From positions 158,418 to 222,417 of the forward strand of contig MNCI01015561.1 in NCBI GenBank assembly GCA_015680685.1: a DNA stretch of 64,000 nucleotides, written 5' to 3'. The position numbers and the translations under genes are program-made. Positions 22,561 to 34,080 of the stretch are shown here, piece by piece (the first letter of the stretch is position 1; each line of letters begins with the position of its first letter). Below the pieces are notes generated by a model. It worked only from the letters and a program-made list of their open reading frames with translations, had not been told where the DNA came from and did not search any database. Source of the DNA: Gnetum montanum (Eukaryota > Streptophyta > Gnetopsida > Gnetales > Gnetaceae).

Positions 22561-23960
22561 GTAAACAAAACAATATGATGTAGCAACTATAACTAATGAA
22601 ACAAAGAAAATGAACTAAGGGTTGAAGGTTAATCCACCCAAGGCCCTCAATAATGATCATAGTAACCAATCACTAGCCTCTAGGGCAACTGCATCAGCAA
22701 TAACTAGACCTAACTTTGAAAGGAAGGATAGGCCCAAATATACTAAACTTCATTAAAACCATCTAAGTTTCTAGATCAACTATTAAAATGTAGATGTGTG
22801 CAACACAAAAAAATGGTTGAAGTTGCTTGAAAGAAACATAAGAAGCTATGCAAAATAGCCAAGGACCCTTGTTGGATAATGAAAGGTGACCTGCAACTAC
22901 CTAAAAAATTCAAGTTAGACTTCTACAACTATCACCAACTACCTAGTTATAACATAGACTTCTGCGTGATGCTGCAGGATGACCTGCAAAGGATGAGAGA
23001 TAGAGGGGAGCTAGTCTTAGATGCTTTCAATCCAATTTAGCCATAAAACTAGTCAACGGAGGTTTACAATGACCCATTGAATGCTAGCGATAGCTATTAT
23101 GTTATTTTATCATTCAACATTAATGATGATTGAAAACTTGCAAGAGAACCATTTGTGATTCAAGTACCTCCTCTATGATGAAAGGGCTTCTTTAGCTTTC
23201 CATAGCTCAAGATCCCTCTTTGTCATGAGGGTACCATCATGAATGCCTCCAAGGGAACCTTTTTTCATCAAGGTCTCCCAAACCAATACAACCCAAATAG
23301 CCATAGCCTAACCAATAGTACAATGATGTCCTATGGTAGATAATGCTACTACCTCTTCTTCACAGCTAACAATTGACAAACGAAAAACTTCAACCAAACA
23401 AAGGATGAAGCATAAGCAAAAGCTTGAAAACAATGGAGATAAGTAGATAGAGGTACAAAAGGAAGTAGATGCACCAAAGCCCACTCCCATTTCGACTATA
23501 CCCATAACCTTCTTTGACCTAACCCCTTCAACTAGTAAGCCACAGGAGGACAAAAAGCCCAGAATCAAAACAACAAGAAAGATCCTTAACAACCACAACC
23601 TAGGACCAAAGTTTGCTTTTTGGGGCACATGAAGGAAGTAAATCTCAATTGGGGTGACAAGCCCATGACCAACAATAAAAATTTCCTTGGTGTAATGGAC
23701 CAAGTTAGGCAATTCCTCAAGTAAAAAAAAAAACAAAACTCTATGCTTATATGACCTAATCATAACTTCAACCACACATTGTGAGGTGCTTGTCAAAATC
23801 TTAATCTCCATCCCCATTAGTAAGGATATCCCTGCTAACAAGGAATCCATCCATGTAGTGATGGTTTCTCCCTCATCCAAGGAGGAGAAGTCAACATCCT
23901 TAACATTTTTCAATAGTAAAATCCCCAAAATTGAGAAGTAACTACAACCCCTTTATTCAT
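22561..23960 (+). pseudogene. Element B gag C-terminus and linker to protease
   Basis: A degenerate nucleocapsid-like stretch, FYNYHQLPSYNIDFCVMLQ followed by DDLQRMRDRGELVLD, lies at about 22915-23020 and corresponds to A's 8510-8620. The rest is a broken linker. A 206-residue minus-strand frame at 23308-23928 overlaps it and is treated as a shadow. Confidence 0.5.
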
Positions 23961-24560
23961 AACCATACACATAGGACAATTTAAAATACATTAGGTGCAT
24001 GTTGATGATGGAGCCACAACCAATGTCATCCCATGCACTATCATTGAATGCTTAGGCTTAACTGAGAAAATAAAACCTACAACCACCACAACTCTTAAGT
24101 CTTTTGATGGATCAAGAGTTGCCATCAAGGGGTCTATCTCCTTGGATTTTATAGCCAAGGAGTAATTCCCCACAACCCCCAACTTCTTACTGGTGGAAGA
24201 GATACTAGGATTCAACCTGATTTTAGGAAGATCTTGGTTGGCTTAATTATGAGCCATGTCCTCTCCCATCCATCCAAAAATGCATGTTCCTTATGAGGGA
24301 GGTGAAATCATCATTTATGGTAATAATGTAGTTTTCCTAGTTGTTAATGATGTAGACATGGAGTAGGGGTTTGAAGTAGAGCTTCAGGAAGAAGCTCCCA
24401 TCCATAAAGAGCAACAATCCAAGAAAGCCAATGATGACAATGATAAACAACAGAATGCATTATGGGATGAAATCCATTCTAACATTGTAAGTAAAGGGGA
24501 TGATGAATATAAGCTTGTGTAGAGTAGGCCTTACTTACTTCTTAATCTTGTAAAGATTAG
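23961..24560 (+). pseudogene. Element B retropepsin
   Basis: VDDGATTNVI (24001-24030) carries the aspartic protease D-x-G-like active site as DDGA. It is followed by LGLTEKI, TTLKSFDG and, near 24210-24240, FNLILGRSWLA, then SSPIHPKMHVPYEGG. This order (active site, flap-like F.G, LILGR.WL) is that of plant Ty3 proteases. The frame has TAA and TAG stops (for example after IAKE). The tail to about 24560 ends YKLV*SRPYLLLNL. It would mature Gag-Pol; here it is a relic. Confidence 0.82.
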
Positions 24561-24814
24561 GAAGAACCTGTACAAGTGAAGTTTGCCTTAACCTTCCCAT
24601 GCCCCAATGACTAGATGCATTGATAGCCATGTAGCCTTACATTTCCTTTGCAATTTATTATATCTTTTTATGTATTTGTTGTTTTACTCTTTATGCACAT
24701 AGCCTATGCATGTATCCTAAGTTCATTTGCATTTTTACCTATTTATACTTATGTTATAAACATAAAAAAATCCTCATAAATATATGTCTTTTTCATAGCC
24801 TATTTGCCAAGATG

Positions 24815-25060
24815 TTAAATTGGCATTCTTGTCTGCTAAGATGTTGAACTAGCATTCCCATCCACTAAGACATCAAATTGGAATTCCCGTCAGCTAAGAC
24901 ATTAAACTAGCATTCCCATCCACTAAGATGTTAAATTGGCATTATGGTCCACTAAGACCTTGAACTGGCAGGATGGCCCACCATGGCCTTCAATTGGTAA
25001 TGTCTACCAAAAAATGCAACATGGCCCACCATGGCCCTAAATTGGTAAAAGTAACCTTAA
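24815..25060 (+). repeat. 29-base tandem repeats after the protease in element B
   Basis: At least six consecutive units of about 29 bases start CTAAGA: CTAAGATGTTAAATTGGC, CTAAGATGTTGAACTAGC, CTAAGACATCAAATTGG, CTAAGACATTAAACTAGC, CTAAGATGTTAAATTGGC and CTAAGACCTTGAACTGGC. They degenerate into CCATGGCC...AATTGGTA units. Similar scraps occur in A (10150-10260) and just before the B 3' LTR (32380-32450). Confidence 0.8.
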
Positions 25061-25445
25061 TGCATCATGACTTGCCATGGCCTTAAAATAGACAAAACTA
25101 TATAACCTATGCCTATGATGGCCTCAAAGTAGCAAACATCCCTTTAATTATTATATCTCTCTTTTCTTAGCCTATTATAGTACTGATTAGCTATTTAATG
25201 TTATAACCAAAATGTTAACATAGGCATTTTCAGTGTTTACAACATTTACTATAGATATATATAGCCAAAAATAAAACCAAAATTTAAATTTAAAGTTAAA
25301 ATGACCATAACATATATAGCCATGGCCACAATGTGTGGCAAGAATGTCAAAGAATAACAACCATCTATAACATAATATTGGCTAATCATAGCCATCAACA
25401 TGAAAATAAAAATAAATAGCCAACAAGCTAAAATAATTAAGGCTT

Positions 25446-25519
25446 CTAAGCAACATCTAGAGGAGGAAGTTGTGGGTCACTCCCACCCTCACTGCTGGGG
25501 CTACCAATGTCTCTTGAGG
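25446..25519 (-). pseudogene. Terminal exon of the antisense gene, element B copy
   Basis: On the minus strand a pyrimidine-rich acceptor (GTTATTGCATTTCAAG) precedes an exon reading SRDIGSPSSEGGSDPQLPPL then DVA and a TAG stop. The exon ends GCTTAG like its counterparts in A and D, with an acidic/Ser-rich stretch and a PP.L tail. It is antisense to gag-protease. Confidence 0.68.
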
Positions 25520-28400
25520 CTTGAAATGCAATAACATATAGCCAATTAGTAACCCATAGCTAAAACCATGACTTGAAACAAAAACATTGTGACCAACTAA
25601 AATTTCTTAGCAAATTTGGAAAAGACATCCTGGTCAGAGGTGATATTAACCTTTGTAAAATCTCTAAGGTGTTTATCTAAATTAGTCTAAAAAATTCCAC
25701 AAGAAAACATTATTACAACCTTGTGTTATGACCAATTGGAATTACTTAGAAAATTTAGAAAAAAAATCTAGTTAAAGGTGAAATTAGCCTTTGTAAAAAG
25801 CTCTAAGGTGTTTATCTAAATTAGCTTAAGCAATTCCATGAGAAGACATTATTACAACTTTGCATAGTTTTACATTTGAAAATACTTGGAAAATCTGGAA
25901 AAAAAAAACATCTAGTCGAAGGTGCAATTAGCCTCTGTAAAAAGCTCTAAGATGTTTATCTAAATTAGCTTAAGAAATTCATAATTACAATCTTGCATAG
26001 CCTTACATTATGAAATTACTTAGTAGATTTGAAAAAGCATCTAGTCGAAGGTGAAATTAGCCTTTGTAAAAAGCTCTAAGATGCTTATCTAGATTAGCTT
26101 AAGGAATTCCATAAAAGCAGTATTACCATAACCAAAATATCGTAGCCAAAACATCATAGCTAGAACTAAACCTTGGTATAAGTTAATAATAAATTTAAAA
26201 AATAGCATCTAAATTATGCATAAATTTAGAAAAAGCAAGCATAAGTTTAGAAAAAACATCTAAAATATGCAAAGTATGCATAACTTTGGAAAAAAACATC
26301 TAAACTACACACAAATTTAGAAAAAAGCATCATAAACATAGAAAAAACCATGTAGCCATAATAAAAGCTTGCTAAAAATAGAAAAATCTTTTAATTTTCT
26401 TAAAAAACAAAATTATGCATTAGTTTTACATGTTGACAAAAGAAAACATAATTTATGTGCCACAACAGTAATTTTGCCTTGTTTAAACAACCATAGCCAA
26501 AAAATTTATTTCAACTTCAATTTTAGTGATTCTATGATAAAAAGAATCTTGAAATTATGAACCTTATAACATGACCATTATAATTAAAAATGTGTAACCA
26601 TATCTAAATAAAACATAACCAAAATTTAGCCAAAACTATAGCCATTAACATTTATTCCTTTTTGTGGAGGGTTGGTAAAAAAATTCGCAAAAGCTTCTTT
26701 TGAGGTCCAAATGGAGTGATTTTACCACCATTTGAAACCTTAAATTGAGTCCTATGTATCCATGCTTAGAAAAAATTCAAAACCTTTGCTACTTATGCAG
26801 GAAAAATTCATTAATTTGAACAATAATCCAAAAATGGCATAGCCATCCTTATTGCACATGCTTAGTAAAAAATTCATAGAATTTTTTTAAGTTCAATCGA
26901 AGTGATTCCACCTCCATTGGAATGATAAAGCCAAAACCTAATGATTCATAACTATAAAATAGCCAAAACCTTTTCATTTTCCTTAGAAAAAATTCATAAA
27001 ATTACATGAAATAACAAAAGTGGCACAAATAACCTAATTGCACAACATTAGAAAAACAACCATAACTTCATTGTTATGAATCCAAATTAAACAAGAAAAT
27101 ATTTGTTAGAAAGCCTAAAAAAAGGGCTATGAACTTGTAACCTTAAATTTTAGAAATTTTTAGCCATTATCCCAAGAAAAAATACACAACATTGCTTGCA
27201 TTTCCATGTCAAAACTTCAAAAACTTTAAAACCTAGATTTCATATAGCCATGGAGATAGTCAAAATAGCCAAAACCATTGAAACCCATTAAAATTTACAC
27301 TAAAATAATGGGGTATGTTTTTTTGAAATTTAATTTTAAAAAATCCTAAAGCCTAGATCTGAAAAAATGACCATACCCAAAAATTTTCTGAAAAAAGCAT
27401 GAAACAAGAAGCCCTATTTACAAAATTGAATCTACAATAGCTAAAGCAACGAGGCAACTATAGATCTACATGGAAGAAAGAAAAATAGGAGGTGGGATTT
27501 CATAGAAATTCCATTTTAATCCCTCCACTATAGTATATCTAGAAAAAATGGCCTTAACACATAGGAAGCAAAAAACTAGAAAAACCATTGAAAACAAAGG
27601 CAAATATCGGCAGAACTGCCTACCTTGGAAAAACAATAGAAGAAGCATAGATGTAGATGACCTAGGTACTTATTCTATTTCCTAGGCATGTTCATCCACC
27701 TTCTTGATTAGAAGGTTCCTACTCTTTTCTACACATTGCTTTGGGGCCATGGTAGGCTCAACACTAAGTGTAGATAGAAAAGGAGAAGGATGAAGGTTCT
27801 ACGTTGAGTATTGGAAGGATGGAAGGCTTACACACTAAATTTAGATTTCTTATAACATAAAAACCTCTTCCAGAGATCTCCTCCAATGTGCTATTGTTGT
27901 AGAATGATAGTTATGATTAAAACTTATAAAATTTAAACATACAAAACTCATCTAAAACCTAAACGCACACCTTGAAACCCCAGCTGCTAATTCAGTGCAC
28001 CATAACTCCAAGTGCACTCAAGTGCAAAGGCAAGAATTTCTAGTTCACATTAATTTTGAATGTGAAGCAACTTTACTTTTCAAAATTGTAAATGTTTGGA
28101 TTATGGGAACCACCCTACGCCTTCTCTCTTGGCAAAAAATTACATCAATACTAAGCTTTCTTCTAATTTGACACTTAAAACCTTATGAAAACCTTAACCC
28201 CCATGCATTCACACTGGGGATACCATGCCTAGTGTAGAAACATGCCTCCTATTTTTTAAATTCATTAAAATACAACTATTTTGCTATTTTTAGTAACCAA
28301 AACCTACATTTTTCAATAGCAAGTTCTCAAAAGTGGGTGAAACATGAACAAAGCTAAATACCATGGGTTTTCATGCTGAGGCAATATTGTCTAGCATGAA
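25520..28400 (-). pseudogene. Decayed body and upstream region of the antisense gene in B
   Basis: AT-rich DNA with four near-parallel segments at 25600-26110 (AGGTG(A/C)AATTAGCCT..TGTAAAA, AGCTCTAAG.TG.TTATCTA), that is, tandem repeats of roughly 150 bases. Around 26880-26990 the minus strand resembles the 5' region of D's antisense gene near 48560-48630 (an AATGGAGGTGGAATCA-like stretch and a TTTATGAATTG-like stretch in matching order). No coding exon other than the terminal one could be read. Confidence 0.45.
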
Positions 28401-28689
28401 AGAAGGGGAGTAACATTCATTCTACCCCAAACATCCATCTAGCTTGAAATCTAATCCTAAAGTAGGCCCCACATGACTGAGAACCCCTCTAAGCATCTCT
28501 AGCAGCCCTATAATCTCACTAATCCTAGTTGAAACTTTAGGATTTGGTGTTTTCATACTATGGGATGCTTCATCCATCATAAGCATCTCAACCTCAGCAT
28601 GGATAAATTGGGGGAAGCCAAAAGTGACCTAAATTGACTACCTAGTTACCATTTTTCAAAGCTTGGTGATCCCTAGACCTTGTTGGAAC

Positions 28690-31455
28690 CCTCTAAAGCT
28701 TTCAAAAGCCCAAAAAGTGGTTAAATATGGTACAAAAATATCATCCCCCTCTCATCCATGCTTGGGCCACCATGTCCAACATGGAAGAAAGTAGGAAGAC
28801 TACATGAAGCACTTAGAAGCCTCCAAACTAATGGATCTTAACACCTAGCATTAAGTATCAGCCTTGACAACCCTAGAGGTTGACATGCATGGTCAATTAG
28901 TTATCGATCTAGCCTAGATATAACTTTTTTTTTGTTGGGGGAGATCTCTTCCACACTAAGCCCCTCCGACCCTCAACATGGATGGAAATATGAAAGCCTA
29001 AAAACCATCTCACAACCTTCAAAATGACTAGATTTTGACCTTAGACATTGATGGCTAGTATCAGCAATCCTATGGACCATCATGCAAACCTAGATTGATC
29101 ATAAAAAGCTGAAAGGTCTTTTCCCCCTAATTTTTCACACTGACCATGGAATCTTGAGTGTGGAGAAAGGGGGAAAAGCTCAAAAATTACCTAATGATCC
29201 TTGAAACAACAAAATTTCTACATTAGGTATCAGCAATTGACACTAGAAACGCTAAAAGCCTACATGCATGACTGAAAGTGAGTACAAATGATCAGAAAGG
29301 CTTTCCCCCAAATTTTCCACATAGAGCATGGAAACCCTAGCATGGAAAAAGGGGGTGGGGGGGACATCAAAAAAATACTCATCAACCTTCAAAATAGTAA
29401 AATTTTAATACCAAACATTGATAATCATCACTAACAACCTTAAGGACTTACATGCATGACAAAAAAGATGCAAAAAAAAGAAAAAATGCTATTTCCTCCT
29501 AGTTTTCCATGCTAGGCATACTATCCTTAACATGGTGAAAGCTTAGAAAGCACTTGGAAAACCTACAAACTAACAATTTTTAACTCCAAACCCTAATCTT
29601 CAACCTTGACAGCCCTAGAAGCATACATGCATGGTTGATTGAAGTCAAAATTGGGCTAGATCTAAGTTTTAGAATTTTTCCATGCTAGGAATCCCCCTCC
29701 ATGCTTCCTAGAATGGAAATTCAAGAAGAGACTCATTTAAAATTCATAAACACCTTAGAACAACATTAACTAAGCTTGCATGTGCTCTAGGATCTTATTG
29801 ACATCCTCTAGAGCCTTCAAACTTCAAGAAATTAATGTCAAATGGTCCAAAAAAGATTTTCCCTAGTTTGCCACATTGTCCATCTTAGTCCTAGCATGTT
29901 AAAAATGGGTAAAGCCCAAAAAATGCTCAGAAATACTAAAAATTACCAAAGTTTACATGAAACCCTAATGCTTGACCTTGGCAACCCTAGAATCATACAT
30001 GCAAAATCTATTGAGGTCAAAACTAATCTAGATCTAGGATGCGTGATTCTTCCACATTGGGGATTCCTTCCTCCATGCTACCTAACATGAAAGCTCAAGG
30101 GGGGACTTGTTTGGGACCTATAAATAGCTCAAAATAACATTAAATAACCTTTCATGCACTCTAGAACCCTAGCAGCAACCATTGGAGCCCTTAAATATCA
30201 CAAAACTAATCCAAGGTGGTCAAAAATTTCCCTCTAGTTTTCCACTTTGAACTCTATATCCTTGGCATTGAAAAAGTGGGAAAGATAAAAACCACTTAGG
30301 GATGCTCAAAATTGCTAGATTTTGACATGGATCCATAGCCCTTGGCCCTAGCAACTCTAGAAGGTAAGATGCATGGTCTAATGACTAGATTTTGACCTTA
30401 GACATTGATGGCTAGTTTCAGCAATCCTATGGTCTAATGACTAGATTTTGACCTTAGACATTGATGGCTAGGTATCAGCAATTGACACTAGAAACCCTAA
30501 AAGCCTACATGCATGACTGAAAGTGAGTACAAATGATCAGAAAAGCTTTCCCCCCAATTTTCCACATAGAGCATGGAAGCCCTAGCATGGAAAAAGGGGG
30601 GGTGGGGGGACATCAAAAAAATACTCATCAACCTTCAAAATAGTAAAATTTTAATACCAAACATTGATAATCATCACTAACAACCTTAAGGACTTACATG
30701 CATGACAAAAAATGATGCAAAAAAAGAAAAAATGCTATTTCCTCCTAGTTTTCCATGCTAGGCATACTATCCTTAACATGGTGAAAGCTTAGAAAGCACT
30801 TGGAAAACCTACAAACTAACAATTTTTAACTCCAAACCCTAATCTTCAACTTTGATAGCCCTAGAAGCATACATGCATGGTTGATTGAAGTCAAAATTGG
30901 GCTAGATCTAAGTTTTAGAATGTTTCCATGCTAGGAATCCCCCTCCATGCTTCCTAGAATGGAAATTCAAGAAGAGACTCATTTAAAATTCATAAACACC
31001 TTAGAACAACATTAACTAAGCTTGCATGTGCTCTAGGATCTTATTGACATCCTCTAGAGCCTTCAAACTTCAAGAAATTAATGTCAAATGGTCAAAAAAA
31101 GATTTTCCCTAGTTTGCCACATTGTCCATCTTAGTCCTAGCATGTTAAAAATGGGTAAAGCCCAAAAAATGCTCAGAAATACTAAAAATTACCAAAGTTT
31201 ACATGAAACCCTAATGCTTGACCTTGGCAACCCTAGAAGCATACATGCAAAATCTATTGAGGTCAAAACTAATCTAGATCTAGGATGCGTGATTCTTCCA
31301 CGTTGGGGATTCCTTCCTCCATGCTACCTAACATGAAAGCTCAAGGGGGGACTTGTTTGGGACCTATAAATAGCTCAAAATAACATTAAATAACCTTTCA
31401 TGCACTCTAGAACCCTAGCAGCAACCATTGGAGCCCTTAAATATCACAAAACTAA
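28690..31455 (+). repeat. Degenerate ~185-bp tandem array of element B
   Basis: Units begin near 28735, 28935, 29111, 29297, 29481, 29669, 29850, 30040 and 30225. Each has a TTTCCCCC(T/A)A.TTTTCCA.AT start, a (C)TAGCATGG/AACATGG motif, a run such as GGGAAAGC, then ACCCTAGAAGC.TACATGCATG. The block 29222 to about 30207 is repeated at 30468-31455 with only about a dozen differences by eye. In D the equivalent array lies between the antisense gene and RT. Confidence 0.72.
30468..31455 (+). repeat. Recent direct duplication of 29222-30207 (offset about 1246 bases)
   Basis: Nearly identical to the upstream block; the short frames at 29842-30090 and 31088-31336 are its two copies. A 45-base segment containing GACTAGATTTTGACCTTAG occurs at 29021, 30381 and 30437 and marks the crossover region. 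The right end passes directly into integrase sequence. Confidence 0.85.
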
Positions 31456-31469
31456 AACCACTCAAATAA

Positions 31470-32327
31470 CATCATTGTTTCAATGATGGGGCTTGGATAT
31501 CATTGGCCCCATAACATCAAAGTCTTCTATAGGGCATATCTTCATCACCACAACTAAATATTTTACAAAGTGTTTTGAGGCTATTTCCCTAAGGAAGACT
31601 ACATTTGAACAAGTTTGCAAATTCATCCTAGATAACATTGTAGCCCATTTTTGCATACTCATGATCATAGTTACAAATAATGGACCACAATTTAGTAGCC
31701 ATGAAATGGAATATTTTTGTCACAACTTAGGTATTAAGCATTCTTTCTCATTTCCTTATTACCCTCAAGCCAATGGACAAGTTGAAGTAAGCAACAATGC
31801 CATCATCAACTTACTCAAAAAGATGCTCAACAATAGCAAACACAAGTGGCATGAGCAGCTTATCCATGCACTATGGGCATACAGAACAACAACATCTTGC
31901 AGAAAAACCAATATGATCCCTTATAACCTGGTTCATGGTTCTAAAGTTTTTTTTACCTCTTGAATTATAGATGCCATCTCTCCAAGTAGCCTTGACAAAC
32001 TTCATCAATGATAAGAAAAGTAAGGAGTTGCATATGGTAGCCCTAGATTTGGTGGAGGAGTAGTGTATGAAAATAATTACTCACATTGAGCACTGTTAAG
32101 AAAGGTAGAAGTAACACCATCACAATGAATTGACCATGCACAAGATCAAGGAGGGGAACCTAGTTCTCAAGGCCATTAGTGAGTAGGCAAATAAATTCTT
32201 AATCAACTAGGAAGAACCCTTCCTTGTTACCAGATCCTATGGGAATGAAGAATTCAAAATAGCTAACATGGATGGAAATAAGCTAGCCAATCTGGTCAAT
32301 CATTCCTATCTCAAGTCATACTACATG
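31470..32327 (+). pseudogene. Element B integrase, core and C-terminal region
   Basis: WGLDIIGPI opens the catalytic core with the first Asp. VTNNGPQFSS carries the second site, but the usual Asp is Asn. QANGQVEVSNN carries the Glu. KWHEQLIHALWAYRTT follows, as in plant Ty3 integrases. A T-run near 31948 causes a frameshift. The next frame continues LPLELxMPSLQVAL, EGNLVLKAI, EEPFLVTRSYG and MDGNKLANLVNHSYLKSYY, the C-terminal 'GDLVLR...GPY.V....G.Y.L...DG......N...LK.YY' pattern. The N-terminal zinc domain is missing. The protein would insert cDNA; this copy cannot. Confidence 0.88.
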
Positions 32328-32527
32328 TAGTTGACAATCACTAGCAAGCAAACCTACTCTCAACGGTTTGCTATGACCTTAAACTAGCAACACAACCTAG
32401 AAGGGTGTTAAACTAGTACCATGACTTGCCATGGCCTTAAACGAGTAACCTTGATGACTTGGATGATTTAATTCACACATGATCTATATGCATTATCATG
32501 TTTTAATATGTAGTGGTGTTTCATATT

Positions 32528-32580
32528 CTTTGTCGGTGCCTCTTAGGTTAATCCTCCAGGAACCAACAAAGAGGGGCCAT
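32528..32580 (+). promoter_or_regulatory. Hairpin and polypurine tract of element B
   Basis: CTTTGTCGGTGCC (32528-32540) pairs with GGAACCAACAAAG (32559-32571) at 11 of 13 positions, with an 18-base loop TCTTAGGTTAATCCTCCA. The purine tract AAAGAGGGGCCAT follows and touches the LTR at 32581. Confidence 0.72.
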
Positions 32581-34080
32581 TGAAACACCACAAAAATTTG
32601 CATGTTATAGCCCATCTTCATCATGTAGCTATCACCCCATGAAACTTGAGGAAAAACTTCATTGTAAATGTGAAGATTGTAATCCATAGTGGACAATTTC
32701 ACATACTTTAAACTTTTGGGACTAAAAAATGCCTCTTAAGTGGTTGAAGCCTTATTCCCCAAGTGAAAAATGTCACCTAGTTTCTATATTTGGGCTTGGA
32801 AAGGTCAAAATGCCTTTTGGAATGCCATAGATACTTTTTTACACCAAAAACACATGTAGGAGGGTAAATCTCATCTACCCCTAGGGTGGAAGGGTTGGGG
32901 TTTTAAAAACTTTTTCCCTTTAGTGTGGAGACCACATGCATAGCTTGGAAACCTTTCCCCCCTTTAGTATGGAAGTTCCCCCTAGTGTTGAAAATTGCAT
33001 CCCCCATATTGGAGCCACAATAGCCATATTTCAACACTTCATGCACTTAAACGTTTACTAGCCATTTCAACAAGCATGGTGGAGAGCTCAATGTGGAAGA
33101 TTCATCTCTAGCATGGAAGGTGTATCCTAGTTACTCTTTATAGTACATGGAATGGCCATGGGGGGAAGCACTTACTATGTATAGTAACCCCCACCTCCCC
33201 AAATTTGCGCACCCATCTTACCTTAATTTCGTAGCTAATTTACCATGAATTTTCAACCAATTTGTAGCCATTTTCTAGCCAAATCATAGCCATTTTGCAC
33301 CCCCATTCATGGCCCAAAGAACCTATAAAAGCCAACCTCAAACATCATTTATGGGTTTAGTAGGCTTTTTCTCATGGTTTGACTTTTGGCACTTGAATAC
33401 ATTGAGCATATAAGCAATTTTCCAACCATTAATTCCACACTCAAGGTATTCTCAAGCATTCAAGAGCTCTTGCAAGTTCCCATACTTGCATTCTCTTGAA
33501 TCCCAATGTGAAAGCATCATAGCCTTGAGACTTGTAAACTTTTGGTGTCAAAGCTACATTTTTAGGACTCATAATCCCTAACAAGGAGCAATTTCATAGT
33601 CAAATTTCTTACTTTTATTACCTCCCTAGTAGTGATCCAACTTGTAGATCTAAGGTTGTAGTAGATCAGGTTCAATATAATTAGAAGTGGCTTAGCATTT
33701 GAATCTTGGAGTAGATCACATCAGCTTCAATGAGCTTTTAAACTCCTACATAAGTAAACCCTCTTTCTACTCATCTAGATACCATTTGTACACATTACTC
33801 TAATTTACGCTTTATTCTTTCTCAATAAAGTTTTAAGTTTTGTATTTTGTGTATGAAATATATTTGTTTATTATCTATGCATTATTTTAGATCTACTATT
33901 AGTTTTTCATTTTGTTTCATTTTATTAACATGCTTTGCATTTATGTAAGTCCTTGGTTGACCTAGAAGACTAGCTAGGATACCTAAAATCCCATTTTTTC
34001 TACAGAGGCCCTAGGGATTTGTGGGTTGAGAAACTACTGCATTGAGGATCTTTGATTTTTTCTAGTAATCAAGGTTTTCA
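32581..34080 (+). repeat. 3' LTR of element B
   Basis: 1500 bases, TGAAACACC to GGTTTTCA, alignable throughout with 18619-20205. It keeps the TATA box (33324-33330) and AATAAA (33824-33829). Confidence 0.85.

Larger units (their letters stand above)
18619..34080 (+). mobile_element. Element B: Tat-like Ty3 retrotransposon with both LTRs, RT region deleted
   Basis: Two LTRs (18619-20205 and 32581-34080) bracket gag, protease, tandem repeats, an antisense gene relic, a repeat array and an integrase, followed by a hairpin and PPT. Nothing resembling RT or RNase H lies between the protease (about 24.56 kb) and integrase (31.47 kb). In element D these domains sit beside the integrase, so they were probably deleted at the junction near 31455-31475. 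Flanking five-base sequences (CTTAG left, GTTAT right) do not match, as expected since the left LTR is fused to an LTR tandem. Confidence 0.85.

Noticed and set aside
23308-23928. 206-residue open frame on the minus strand, the longest uninterrupted real frame
   Set aside because: It is antisense to the gag-protease linker of element B, has no recognisable domain, and element A has no matching frame. I treat it as a composition shadow.
29842-31336. Two nearly identical 82-residue frames as a duplicated small gene
   Set aside because: They are the two copies of the recent array duplication, with no sign of coding in the other array units.
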